From the NCBI GenBank assembly GCA_033026295.1, contig CM065182.1, forward strand, positions 7,998,001 to 8,062,000: a stretch of 64,000 nucleotides of DNA, given 5' to 3'. The notes beneath the pieces are model-generated. The model ran no database searches and was not told the origin of the DNA. It saw only the letters and a list, made by a program, of their open reading frames with translations. Made by a program: the position numbers and the translations under genes. Origin of the DNA: Channa striata. Lineage: Eukaryota; Chordata; Actinopteri; Anabantiformes; Channidae. Below are positions 36,669 through 49,300 of this stretch, one piece after another. Within the stretch, counting starts at the first letter, position 1, and every line of letters begins with the position of its first letter.

Positions 36669-39600
36669 TTCCTTATGATCACACTCCCTGTCTGACTTTG
36701 CCTTAGGTCCAGTTGCGTTACAAATTAGTTGGGAGGGCTTGTTCTGAATTTTTCTCAGTGATAAACTGAGTACTTTTTTACTTTTAAATTATCGGATACC
36801 CTTGTTGGTGCCTTGTCTAATTTACATAATTATATAGTGTTTTGATAGAGAGCAAAAATATTGTGTAACAAACAAAGTGCTGCATGGATGGAGCTTCGAG
36901 GCTCCTTGCTAATGCATGAGTCTGCACATTAAAAACCCTTGAGGTAAAGTTACATAACACAACACAGTATGTAAGTGTGATTATACTGTACATACAGCGC
37001 ACATGACTTAAAGAAAGCAGCAATACAGTATATTTACTTTCCTTTTATGAAAAGTTTACACTAATTGACAGGGTTTTAATACTTCTAAATCCAGAATATA
37101 TTTTAGTTTCTCCAAGCTGCATTCCTGCTAGGCAACACAAGCACATATTTTAAATGCCTCTATGAATCTACCATTGTTATACACCACAAAATGATCAGAC
37201 TTAGAGAGAATGAAGCTAAAAGCAGTTTTGCCCATGAACTGGCAAGCACAAAAAAGATTAATTTAATCACAAAGGAACATTGTGTCTAATAACAGGCAAA
37301 TATACTAATAATGCCTCAGAGAGTCTTCAGAACAGGAACAGATGTCCTGAATCAGAAATGTGAATTATTGCACAGACACTAATTCTCCAAAGGGCTGCAG
37401 GGGGCACCATTGTAAAGCCAGCCTCTGGTTTTCTGCTCATAGTCATGCTGCCGTTTGTTCACATGGAAAGTCAGTCTGATGATCAGGCTACTGCTGCCAT
37501 GTTACTGTACGTTCTGTTGATAGCTACACAGCTTTGCATGGCCTCTCTAAGCTTCAGAACTCTACAGCTGCAGAACAAAACAAAAAAGAATAAATCACTT
37601 CAAATAGAAACCACATGTGCAACACCCTCGGTGCAATACCAGCGTAAATATGCAGTGAAAACAAACATATTCTATGTCAGAGACTGAGCCTGTTACAACC
37701 AGTTTGGAGAATGTACTAAAGATACCAGCCCAGATCCAGGCTAAAAAGTAACAGCATACATTTATTATGAGTATTGTGCTTAGTTGTACTTCTTACTTTG
37801 TATTATTTGATTGTAACTACTGTACTTGAGTATCATTTGTAATCATAATGTAGAATTTCCAGTTCCTGCTGCTTTGGAAGCAAATTTTATATTTACTACT
37901 CTAAAATTCAATGATAAATCCACTTACTTTAGAATAATACAAATATAGTCAACAATTAAATCATTATGCATTATTACAGGTAGAAGTTAAGATAAGACTT
38001 TATCTTTAGGGGGAATGTGACATGCCACCCAGCAGTAAAAGTAGCTAAAATTACATCCACCTTTACCAGCTTCAATACTAAAACATAGAGATTACTCCTA
38101 TGTGGCAATAATTTAAACCTAATAATACAATTATGTATACTCATACATACATACTGTATTTAAGTAGAAATTTGACCTACTGCATAATAAGTACTTTTGG
38201 TACTTTAAGTTGACTTTGATGCTAATAGGTATATTTATTAAACGGCAAATGTAAGTAAAGCAATACAAATAATGTAAAAATGTTAGAATATGTTAGAAAA
38301 ACATGTGCTGATTGCTCTAGTACGAAAACTTTTTACATGTTACTTGCTTTATCCAACAAAGCAACAAAGACATGCTACTAAAATAGTCTCATTTAACTGG
38401 TGTTAACAAGTACTCAAAATATTCTATGCACTTGATTATATGTACTCTGAATAAATCTCTGCCTACAACTGGGAGCCATAATGTTTGTGATCCAAAGCCG
38501 CATTGTCTGATACAATTAGGATGATTCTTGTGGTGACAAACTGCTATCTTTATTTTAGCGTACATCTCAGTGAGCCCCTGAAGTGGAGTCATTTCTTCAG
38601 CACATAAGCCAGAAGTAAACATGTTTATACCCTCCGTTCTCCTGTCAGACCGGGTTGCTGAGCATCCGGGGCGGGCTGGGCAGCTGTCAACATATTTGAG
38701 TGACAGGAGAAATGAAAGGTTTTCATGGTAGAAGGGGTTCTTAGAGAAGGATAATTAAAGAAGAAATTGTTCATGGAGTGACACTGTCTCTTGCGTCTCC
38801 TGAGATAAGGATGAGACTAGGAGAAGACACATAAAAGAAAGCAGGTGTGCAGTACCTGCTGATAGCAAGCAGTTTTTACGTGTAAAAGCACAATTTGTGA
38901 CCCAAATGTAAGCAAAAAGTTCCACCACCAAAATATAATGCATTAAAAAATGCTAGAAGAAAAATAAATAGATCATAGTTCATTTTTATTGAATTCTCAC
39001 TTAAAAATTATTGTTTGTTAGAGAGAGATAGACACAAGGAGATATCCTCAGCTGATTATTTATTATCAGGCCAATTTATTTGCAACTGGTCACAAATTAA
39101 TTAAAAAACTGTCAAATATTGAAATCTGAAATACTTGTGATTATCTGTGATATTTTAGATTTCAACGATGTACTGTAGTGTCTTCTATAAGAATTGGATA
39201 TAGATTTAGGTCGAATACTGTCAGCAGATCCACATAGCATTTAACGATCGACCATTTCACCTGGGTTTTTAGGTAAAAACTATTAAGTGAGTAGTTTATA
39301 TTACAGATTAGAAAGCACAAAGAGGAGAATAAATGGGATTATGCTGTGCAAAGTAGACAAATGATTGACAGTGTGAGTATAAACACAAATAACTAATCAG
39401 GTCATGCAAATAAGAGAGCGACAAACCTGATTAGCTTTCCACTGTGTCATCAGAGTCATTATATCTAAAATAATATTTCTATCATTATTGTAGATAAATG
39501 TATGAAGTCGAGTGGAATCTATAATAGATGGGGATAAATAGAAAGTAAAACGCAACTAAATAAATGATTACCACTGCAGCACCCGGCTGTTTTGTGTGCC

Positions 39601-41298
39601 AGCACATTCCTGAAGTGTGTCTTCTTCCATTGGTCGGCCAATGTTGTCAGTTAGAAAAACTAATCTCCTGTTTGTGTGTAAGAGTGAATGTCTTAATACT
39701 TGGCTGTTGGACTCCCCAAGGGTTTGGCCCGCCTCTCTAACTGACTTTGGCACCGTGCCGCTCTGTGCTTGTTTGCCACCCTTAACTATTTCCTTGCCAG
39801 ATTTAGGCAAGCGTCTTCGTTCCTGTGTTAAAACAAGCTTCACCCTTTTGCCTCTTTGCTTGGCTGGCAGTGAAACATATTCTCGGAAAAGTGGTTTATT
39901 CTAGCATATCACGTAAAATCCTATCTTCCTTTGTAGTGTTAAGAAAGATGTCTGCAGTCAAATGTTTTTGTTTTCTTTTATGTGAATCCTTCCATTGGAA
40001 GATCATTTTTATAAGAAGTAAGAAGTAAAATCTAAGCTTTTACCCAATTTTTATTTACTTATAATTTATTTGATAGGATTATTTTGGTTGGTATTTTGCT
40101 TTTTATGATGATCTACAAAGAGACAGGAAACAAGGGCATAGAAAAAATTATGTGATATGCATTATTGGCAGTGAATCAAACTGTGAATGTTAAACACCTT
40201 AACATTAGGCAATTGGTTTGGATGCTCCCGTGTTTTTATTTGCAACAGTTGAAAAAATAATTCACAATTTCAGCACAGCACAAAATTTTGAGCTCTGTTG
40301 CAGATATTTTACATGGTTTATTAATATTCCAACAACACGTAACCACTGCAACAAGCAATTTCTGCACATTGCATATTCGTATACTCCAGGTTGTTTATTG
40401 AAAGTATCAAAATTGATGAAGCAGAACCACAGATTCAGTTTTTTTGCACTTTTCCTCTTTCCTTCCTTAAAGGACATCTGGTGCTCATATTACCCACAGT
40501 TTAACCGAAAACCCGACAGTGTCCTGCAACAGTAAGAGTACTGCACTATTGCTCCAAATTTTATATATTTAGCCATTTTTTACGTATGCACCAGTTTTCG
40601 TCAAAATCCTTTAGTATATTTTCTGTGCTGTACATGTACTGTGGGTCTGATGAATGTGCCACTACTGTATAAGACAAGACAAAGGTCACTATAAATACAC
40701 TGTTGTTTCATATTTGTGGCGGCCTTTTCAAAAGCATATGAACGTTTTCTGCACCTACAAAACAAGCTCTTGGGCGAGGCACTCCACAAAGCTGATGTCA
40801 TGACAATAGTTGCATAAACAGCAGGAAGTTACCTCAGGGTAGGTATCTCCTGAGAGGTACTAATTGCCCTTGCTATGGAGAAAGAGACAGTCAAATAAAA
40901 GATAAAGAAGCATGTTTTCTAGACAACTGAGTGAGGGATGATTTACCTTGAAGAATGTTTAATGTTTCTTGTGGTCTCTGCATTGTTGTCAAATGTTATA
41001 TGGCAGATTTTTCTTCAGTGAAGCTGCTGTTTGCAAATTGGTATAACATCACATTTGCTAACAAAGTGTTAAGAGGGTGATGCATGACTTATTTTAGCAA
41101 TAGGATTGAACATGATTTTGCATGCTGATTTTGGAAGCATGACAGGACTGTGAGGGCATATCAAACTACTTGGTAATGCTTCAGTTACCTTTGAAATACA
41201 GCTCCCAACCAAGACTAACAACTAACTGTCATCACATTTTTTGTCTGTCTGCCGTCAGGATTCTTCCTGTTTGTGTTTGGCTTTGTTTCCCCCTTCAG

Positions 41299-41378
41299 CA
41301 AAGGGGTGTGTCTACCCTCAGTAATCCTACACCCTTAACACATTTAGGTTTCTGTAACTGGCTAAACAGCCTCAACCA
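41299..41378 (+). other. Possible non-coding or cryptic exon
   Basis: An 80-nt stretch between a strong acceptor (tttcccccttcag) and a consensus donor (gtgagt), between the CpG island and exon A. It resembles no known FRY coding sequence. It could be a 5' UTR exon. Confidence 0.25.
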
Positions 41379-41599
41379 GTGAGTACAGTGACTCTTAACT
41401 CATACTCACACCCACACGCCATGTGTAAGCTGTCTGAATCAAGCTGATGCATGTCATTCTGGTGTGCTTTACTACCATGTGAGGCGGAAATAAGGAAACA
41501 GGTGTGTGAGCGAGGACACAAGGAAGGATTAGTTCTCTCAGCCCATAGTGACAATAGGGGGTAACTAGAGAGAGAAAGTGGAAAAGAAGACAGTGAAAG

Positions 41600-42227
41600 G
41601 GAGAGGGGAGAGGAGAGCTCCCCAGACTTCCCAAACTGTCCAATCAAGCTGCGCTCTTGGAATTGGATCCCTCCTTGTTCACCACCTGAGAGCAGAGAAA
41701 CACAGCTGTGCCTCAGAGACTCAGAGGAGTGAGAGCGACAAAGAACAAAACAAAGAAGAGATGAGAGCAAAAACCGGGCATGTAAGGAGAAGGTACCTGA
41801 ACATTTACAGACAACAAACTTGCCTTTGAAACAGAAGAGGACAAAAATATACTTTTTTTAAAATCCTAAGCAGAGGGACCGGAGAGAGGTGAACTCTCAG
41901 GAGAGCTGCTTCTCTGTAACAACAGCGCAATGAGCTCACCATCTCTGGATTGAATGAAGTCAACATAAAGACAATAATCCTTTTTTGGAGGAGAAGGTTG
42001 ATGCCACAATGGGGTCGGAAAAGAGATGAAAACATTACATTTAGGACTGTATGAACAGAAACTCTGTTTTGCTGTGTTGCTTTTATGGATCAAGTTTTTT
42101 TATTCTTGCTGAGACAACTGTTGAACCACCATGTAGCGTCTCCTCATTAGTGCTGAGGTCCAGGGATTGACAGAGACTGGCAGGATAGAGTTGAGCCCCT
42201 GCAGCTCACAAAGCCAATAGTGGAGAC
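41600..42227 (+). promoter_or_regulatory. fry: Probable promoter and 5' UTR of fry first coding exon A
   Basis: A purine-rich, leader-like region with CCAAT near 41640, no TATA box, ahead of the ATG at 42228. An in-frame TGA about 36 nt upstream of the ATG closes the frame. Exact start site unknown. Confidence 0.4.
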
Positions 42228-42474
42228 ATGTCTCTAGAAGATGTAAGAAACACTGTTAGTCTTGGGACGGAGAGGGGGACTTCAGACCACTGCAACGGCC
42301 ACACTCTGAGCCAAGATCAGGACCGGGATGCGGAGAATCTGAGCCAGGGCCAGGATAGGATAGTTCTGGATCGTATTGCCTCTCTGTCAGTGGACATGTT
42401 TGATCCCAGTGATTTTACTGGAAGGTTTACTAAGATCCAGCCTAGATCAAGAAAGAGGACAACGATCATCAGAG
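42228..42474 (+). CDS. fry: fry alternative first coding exon A (82 codons)
   Basis: ATG in good context (gacATGt) after an in-frame TGA; donor AGAG|gtaggt, phase 1. It encodes a polar N-terminus, MSLEDVRNTVSLG ... with Gln/Asp-rich SQDQDRDAENLSQGQDR, and a basic end (PRSRKRTTIIRG). I do not recognise it from the canonical human FRY start. Its phase fits exon 53266 exactly (split GCG, Ala). Confidence 0.65.
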
Positions 42475-43328
42475 GTAGGTGTAGACAAATGTGGGATCTT
42501 ACTCTTTACTTAAGCAGATGAAGAGAGAATTTACCTAGCGGGGTCCATTAGATACAGATATTTGGTTCTGTAGTAATTATGGCTTGTTCACATGTAAATG
42601 GGAAAAATGGGGAGTCCGGGGGTTTGTTAAAAGCCTGCAAACTGAAGTAATGACCTTCAATTCCTCCATTGGAAAGTGGTTGGTGGCTGGTTTTATATCC
42701 AACCTGGGATTGGAAGTTTCAGATCTGCAATAAGAAGTTCCTAACACTGTGAATTGAGGACTGAACTCGACTGAAGTCTTTGTTGAGGTTTTTTTAAACT
42801 GTAGATCCTGTGGAAAGTGATACCCTGAGAAAACAGCACACAATTATTCCACTCATCCTTATTCTTATTCTCATCCTTAGTGGCTGTTTGGTTCATAATT
42901 CACATATAAGCTCAGTATTCTCAGTTTTTGCCAAAAACCCTTCACTTTTTCCACGCTTCATATCTGGAGGGTGAAGCAAATTTAAAATCAAGATTTAAAA
43001 AAATTAAAAAAAACATCTAAACCAAAAGCCTCGAAGTATCCAGCTTTTTGTTTTTAATAACTTTTTATTATTCAAACCCAAAGGTGACATGAACCTCCCT
43101 TTTCTGTGGTTACCAACAGCAAAGCCAATGACATTAGACAAAAGATAGAATATTATGCAGCGTCTGTGTCGCAACAATGTGCATTACCAAGGTGTTGATG
43201 TTAGGCGACAGGTATGCCTGAAATGAAACCTTGTTACACATACTCTTCACAAGACTTATCTATTTCATTAACCCAGATGTGTCAAGAAGACACCACTGTG
43301 TGAACTGTGAGCGGTTCTTCTGTTGTTG

Positions 43329-43365
<37 letters not shown>

Positions 43366-46300
43366 TTTACTGATCTAATGTGTTTTGATGGACCAGCTGA
43401 CTCCAACACGCACATATCAGATGAACATACGAGACACAGATGAAGGGCACTGTGCTGTGGTGGAGTTCTGATAAAAACAGATACCATGGAAATCTGATCA
43501 GGAGCTATTTCATAAACAGATGGATTGAATAATTTTAAACGAAAAGCATTCCCAGTGTGAGGATTTGGCTCCTTTAACGTCATTGTTAACTGGCTGTCTT
43601 AGGATATTGCATTGAGCTTTAAAACACTGTGATGAGCACTTTTTATGATTGAATTGTTAATTGAGTATTCAAGAAAATAATCAGCTTTAAAATAATTAAA
43701 ATAACCTGTATTTTTCTTTGCCATATAAAATTCAAAAAACGTGTTATATTAGAATATTATATTAGACAAATAAATATTAGACAAATCCTTAAAGAATGTG
43801 TGATGCAAGTGCATTAAAAAAGACCCATTTCATATTTAGAAGTTATTGATTAATCAATTAGTAATCAAGTTTAGTTAGCAGCTTCTCATTTTTTAGTTGT
43901 GCTGACCATTTCATTGGTTTCAAGCCCAAACATGGCCAGTGGCAGGTCGTATCAGATACTGCTGGCAGACCAATATTAGACACGGCTGTTGTCTGTTTGT
44001 GTCCCTGCTGTAAACCAGTGTTTGTTTGAAAATATAAAGCTGTTGTCACACTACTGTCTTTTTATTCCTCTAGCATGTTATATCTACAGTTATTCATAAT
44101 TATATTTTATCCTACAAATCAAATATTTAGACCAATGAAAAATAAGGTGAAACAAATTTTGAAGACTATGTCCATTATTTTATGTGTGATTAAAAACAAC
44201 ACTTGGAGTTAAAGATGAACATTGGATCCGACTGCATTGGTAATAAGCAAAGTCAAAGGATGGAAAATGACCCATATGATAACAGTTAGTGTTTAGTACA
44301 GAAACACAGAATTTGAAAACGTGAAAACAGATGCTCATGATGACTCCTGTAATACATCTCTACTGTATATTGAGATCTCATATAAACAAAGTTTTTTTAT
44401 TTGAGAGTTATTGCAATGCAAAAACACAGAAAACAATATATAGACTCACCGGCCACTTAATTAGGAACACCTGTAAGACCTAATGCAATTCAATACAGCA
44501 GCTCTGCCATGTATTCTGCTTTTACAAGGTCATAGTTTCTCAGTTTTTAAGTAGAAACTATCAGATGACAATGCTAGAGTGTGTGCGGATGTATGTATAC
44601 TATATCTATGTCTGTGTGTGGAAGACTCACATTCCAACAGCTGGCATGTTCAGGCCCCTGCTCAGAATGTGTGGAATCTGAGGAGCTCTATAACTCTGTG
44701 TGTGTGTATTGTATGTATGTGTGTGTCCATGACTTTCATTTGGGAGCCAAAATGTTAGAGCAAAGTTGAGTTTACCAGTTAGTGTTTTGTGCTAACAGTT
44801 GTATTTTTCTTTGTCCAAAAGTGTTTTCCCCTTCAAGTGTTATACGTGTCAGCTGTGGTACTGTAACCGTTAAACCTAACGAGAAATGTGACAACAACAA
44901 AAAGAAGTCCTTAACATTTTTGCACTTTCACTTGTACATTAAGAGTGACATTCCAGTCAGTGATTCCAGTTTTCTTTTCTTTGACTGTCGGGTTGACTTG
45001 ATTGGCTGAATCGTCTTGATTCGGTAAACAGATTACCACAAACACTTACAGCAAATTGCTTTTTGCAGATATAATTTGACCCAGCACTGTGATGAAGTAA
45101 GCAGACAGGTCTGCTAGAGTTTTCCTCCTTTGTGATTAGACTGTAATTGCCTGTTAATTTGAACCAGGCCATCTTGTGCTTGGCAGCTCTCCTGTGAGCT
45201 ACAGCTTTTGTGGAAACCGTATTCTTATGCACATTGTTCTCTTCTCCTGCTGCCTCTAACAAACCCGTTCACATGTCCTGTGGAACTTTCCCAGTTGATC
45301 CAGGGAATAGAATGATGACCCTAATTATCCACTTCCACTGTTACTCAACCAAACACAGCCTCATTAAAGTGAAGGTCATCATACCTTCTATTGAGAGCAA
45401 AAATGCAACATATTCCTCTCACATTGTCTAGTAGTCAAAAACTATTTTAGCTTTTGTGATTTGTCAAGAATCAGTGATCTGTCAGGGATCTACCACCACA
45501 TTATGCTGCCTAATGTTGGTGTTGGCATCCACCAAATTTAATAATGTGTGAGGTTGTAAATCAGTGGTAATGTTATGTAAGGGAATTTCTAGTAAGCAAG
45601 TCCAGCAACTTCACAATTTGTATTCACCAAAATCACTCAAGCTAGGATAAGCTGACGTGCAACAGTAGCTTCCATTTGATTTGTTAGGCTCCATCATGTC
45701 TCCATCTACTCCAACACTCAGCAGCAGAGAAGCAGAGCTTTGGAAGACAAAGATTCATGGTCACTGTAGGTCACTAAAATCCGCTTGGTATGTGAAAGCT
45801 GTAAATAATGATGATGTTTGAAAGCCTGCAGTATCAATCCTGCAAGCTCAGCCTGAGCAATAGCGAAGCTGCCAAAATGGCATTTAACCACAATGGTTGC
45901 CAAAATATTATATAGAAATTACTGTCACAAAGAAATGAATTGCAGGGCCAGTTTTATGTCACTGCTGTTATTTTATCACTGGAATCTCCTGTTTATGCTG
46001 TTGGTGTAAAGCGAACACAGCATAAATGACAAAATCTCTAAGGTTATCTATATATTAGCTGATTTTAGCTTATTACACATACATAATTATCAGTGTATGT
46101 GTGGATAGTACAGAAGTGTAATCCCAAACTATGTTCAGGGCACTAAAAACATACATTTTAAATGTAAAATATGTAAAATATCCCATTACTAGGTGTCATG
46201 GTCACAACAAATCTAAAAAACTGGAATTTTGGCCAACATTTTACAGTTAAATTCAGATCAAACAGAGTATCCTTTCTCTGGTCTTTACTAACGTTGTATA

Positions 46301-49300
46301 TTCATGATCTTTTCGAGCACCAACTCTAAGTAAATGCTGATGTTTCATTATGGGTTGACAACCTGTCAGCACATTGTCAAAATCACCTCCCCCTTTACAA
46401 ACAGTGACCTTTGACCCCTATTTGTTTATTAATTGCTGTACATAATTACCATAATTAGTACTGTTTAAAATACAATGTTTTCCAAGTTGAATACTTTTAG
46501 TTTTATATTTTGAGTAAAATTGAGATAATCTACTCAATACTTTTACTTGTAGAAAAGATTTTAATTGGATCTCGTAGTGGAGAATTTGTACTCCTACTAC
46601 CTTTGTACACCGTGCTTGGAGTGGCCATGGTGACCTTTGTCCTTCCTGACATTGTTAATGTATAGGCCTTTATTTCATTGTGCTTGGATGAATATAACGA
46701 TCTCCTAACAGAATAATGGTTTCTACACAACTGTACAGGCTACTAACCAAAACCAAGAAAAAAGATCTTATTACACCTTTGTGAAGACTGCGCGTGGACT
46801 GGCTACCAGTTTATTACTGACTCCATTTCTAAGATTCTACTCATTACCTTCAAAAACACTTATTCCAGGAATGGAATTACTTGGTCTAATGAGGCTTCGT
46901 GTAAAGTGGGCCGACATGTGCTTGAGAGAACCTGAAGTTTTATTTTTTATGTATAAGACTGAAGACGCAGCTGTGATAGGAATGATAGGAAATTCTTTTA
47001 AGTTGCTTCTGAAATATTTTTTATCAAATGTCATTATTATTATTAAAACAGACACAAACAATACCAGTGAACAACACATTGTTCTTCCTGACCATTTGTT
47101 GGTGCCGCCTGCCTGTCACAGCTTCTCCTGGCTGTTATTCGTCAAAGCGGGCTTGCAACATGCTCATTCAGCACTTACTGCGAGACAGAACTGGAGAACA
47201 ATGATCGGGAAACGTTACACCACTGCCCTTTTGTCTCCTATCGTAATTATTCCTGTATTCCCTCTTCTATTGTCTCCACATTATCCTTCACTCATTTTCT
47301 CTTACTCATTTTCCATCCCTTGGTTTTCTGTTCTCCCTCTAAGATAAACTACGTACTGAATGTTTTCCCCTCCCCTCCGTCTCTCTCCCCCTCTCTCTCT
47401 CTCTCTCTTCTCTAAGAGGATTGGCTGCTTGCGTCTGCCAACATCTGTGTATCATGGTCCTGAGAGAGCAAAACACAGAAGGGATGGGGGGGTGGTAGCC
47501 AACAAGATAGCAACACAGCTCTCTCTTTCTCGTTTGCCCTGACACGCTCTTTCAAATGCACGCAGACTCACACACAAACATATGCACTAAGCAGCAGACA
47601 GCCGCAACCTCTGCATCGCTGGCTCCTCTCTCCTGCACTTCCAGTCCTGCATACGCTCCTCTTTCTCTTGCATCCTCTGTCCGCAACGCCTCATCCTGCC
47701 GTCCTGTCCTCACTCTGCTGTCTGTCACCGTGGCGACATAGCCTCTGCAGCCATGGCGACCAGCCAGCAGGATTTAGGCTTCTTTGACATCAGCATCAAG
47801 TCTCTGCTTAAGTCCTTAGGAGGGAGTGAGTACAGCTAAAACATCTCAGCTGGTGTTGTTGGTGTGTCTAAGAACTGCATAATACGGTGTTCCCTCATCT
47901 TCAGCATATCCTGCAGTTTTAAAGAGTATGCATGTTTCGGTTGTGTATGCAAGTATGTCAGGAGCGATTTCGATGAAAAAACAAGCGGTACATATAACAT
48001 GGTGCACAGTGTCAATATTTGGCATTGTTACATAATGAAATAATGAAGGACAAGAGGTTCAGAGAGAGGAAACTGCTCGAGGGGTAACTGAGGCTTAATC
48101 TGGTTCCTCAGCAGTTTTCTATATTAATCATACAACACACTGCTCAGCAGATGAAGACAAGCTTTGACTTTGACGGAAGCTCTGTCACACTGAACCAGAA
48201 CGCGTCAACCGATATAAATCTAAAACTGGTCTATATGTTTCCACGTGCTGCCGTTCTGTCAGCTTCTGTTTACATTTCAGAGAAGTTGAATGTCTTGATC
48301 AGTTCTTCGCCCCGTGAGTCAGTGTTTACCGAACTGAAGGTCACGCTAGTGTATGTCACTCTGAGATAAATGCGTGATCATCCTAGACTGTTGCCAACTG
48401 GACATACTACACTGTCCTCCAGGATCAGCAATGAGCTCATGGAGTGAAGACAGGGAGCAAAAAGCACTGCTGTCTTATTGTACAACAGTGACTCTAACGT
48501 AACCATTACTCATCACCATTTGGTAGTTAGTTCACCTCCATTGTTATGTCAGGTTTTTTTTTATATATAAAAAACAAGCTTTCCTTTTGCACTTTTTCAT
48601 GGTGTGTGTTCCTTTCATTGCCGTTAAACTGCTTTGGTGTGTGTGTGCTTAGCAAGGCATTTGTGTGAAGCTCATACTGTATATGAGGTGTGTACTGTAG
48701 ATTACCGTCAGCAGTTATTGGTTCCCATTAGCCAGTTTTATCATGTAATTGAAAACAAGATAAGATGGCGTGTGCTTCTAAATGTAAGTTGCTGCTCTGG
48801 GAGCAAATTCACTGCCTGCACCAAGGTCATGATTGCGATTGCAGTCAAAAAGCTCGAAATCCAAGAAACTTGACTGGCAGGTCCAGGTTAGACTTGTGTT
48901 TCAAGTGTTGAGAGATAATTAGCTGACCTCATCAAGTTGAACTTGTTCCATCTCGGTCCAGACTCGCTGAAATAATCGTGACAGCCTCTATCAACAGTAC
49001 ATTCACACATACTTTCACACACATGAGATTTAAAAAAAGGATTTGTTTGGTCAGTTTCTCTATTACATGGTATTGATGATTAAAACACCAAATTTATAGC
49101 CAGCTGGGTACAGTAAATCTAAGTTGGCCTAAGTTTCTAGTGTTTGTTTACATACAGTATATGATAATTATACTAAGTACGTGAGCCACATGAGCTCTCC
49201 AGCTGTATATTTGATTATACCAATGATTCATGCGCACAGATTTCACCTTGTTGTGCTTAAATCTTTCTTAACTGCCTGACTGACTAAGAGTCTGCAGCCA

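Larger units (their letters stand above)
34931..41298 (+). other. Long 5' intron/spacer of fry
   Basis: AT-rich, no exon or repeat family recognised except two short (CA)n tracts. Presumably intron 1 if the CpG island drives fry. Confidence 0.5.
42475..47339 (+). other. fry 5' intron
   Basis: AT-rich. It holds a (GT)n tract at 43332-43364 and a Tc1 terminal remnant at 44446. Otherwise nothing recognised. Confidence 0.5.

Noticed and set aside
41372..41770. 132-codon - strand open frame
   Set aside because: It is the antisense of a purine-rich leader-like region, rich in Ser/Leu from simple sequence. No ATG context or homology.
46781..47347. 188-codon open frame, longest in the window
   Set aside because: It starts at GTG, lies in a fry intron, resembles no known family and has biased low-complexity hydrophobic content at the end. 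Probably chance.
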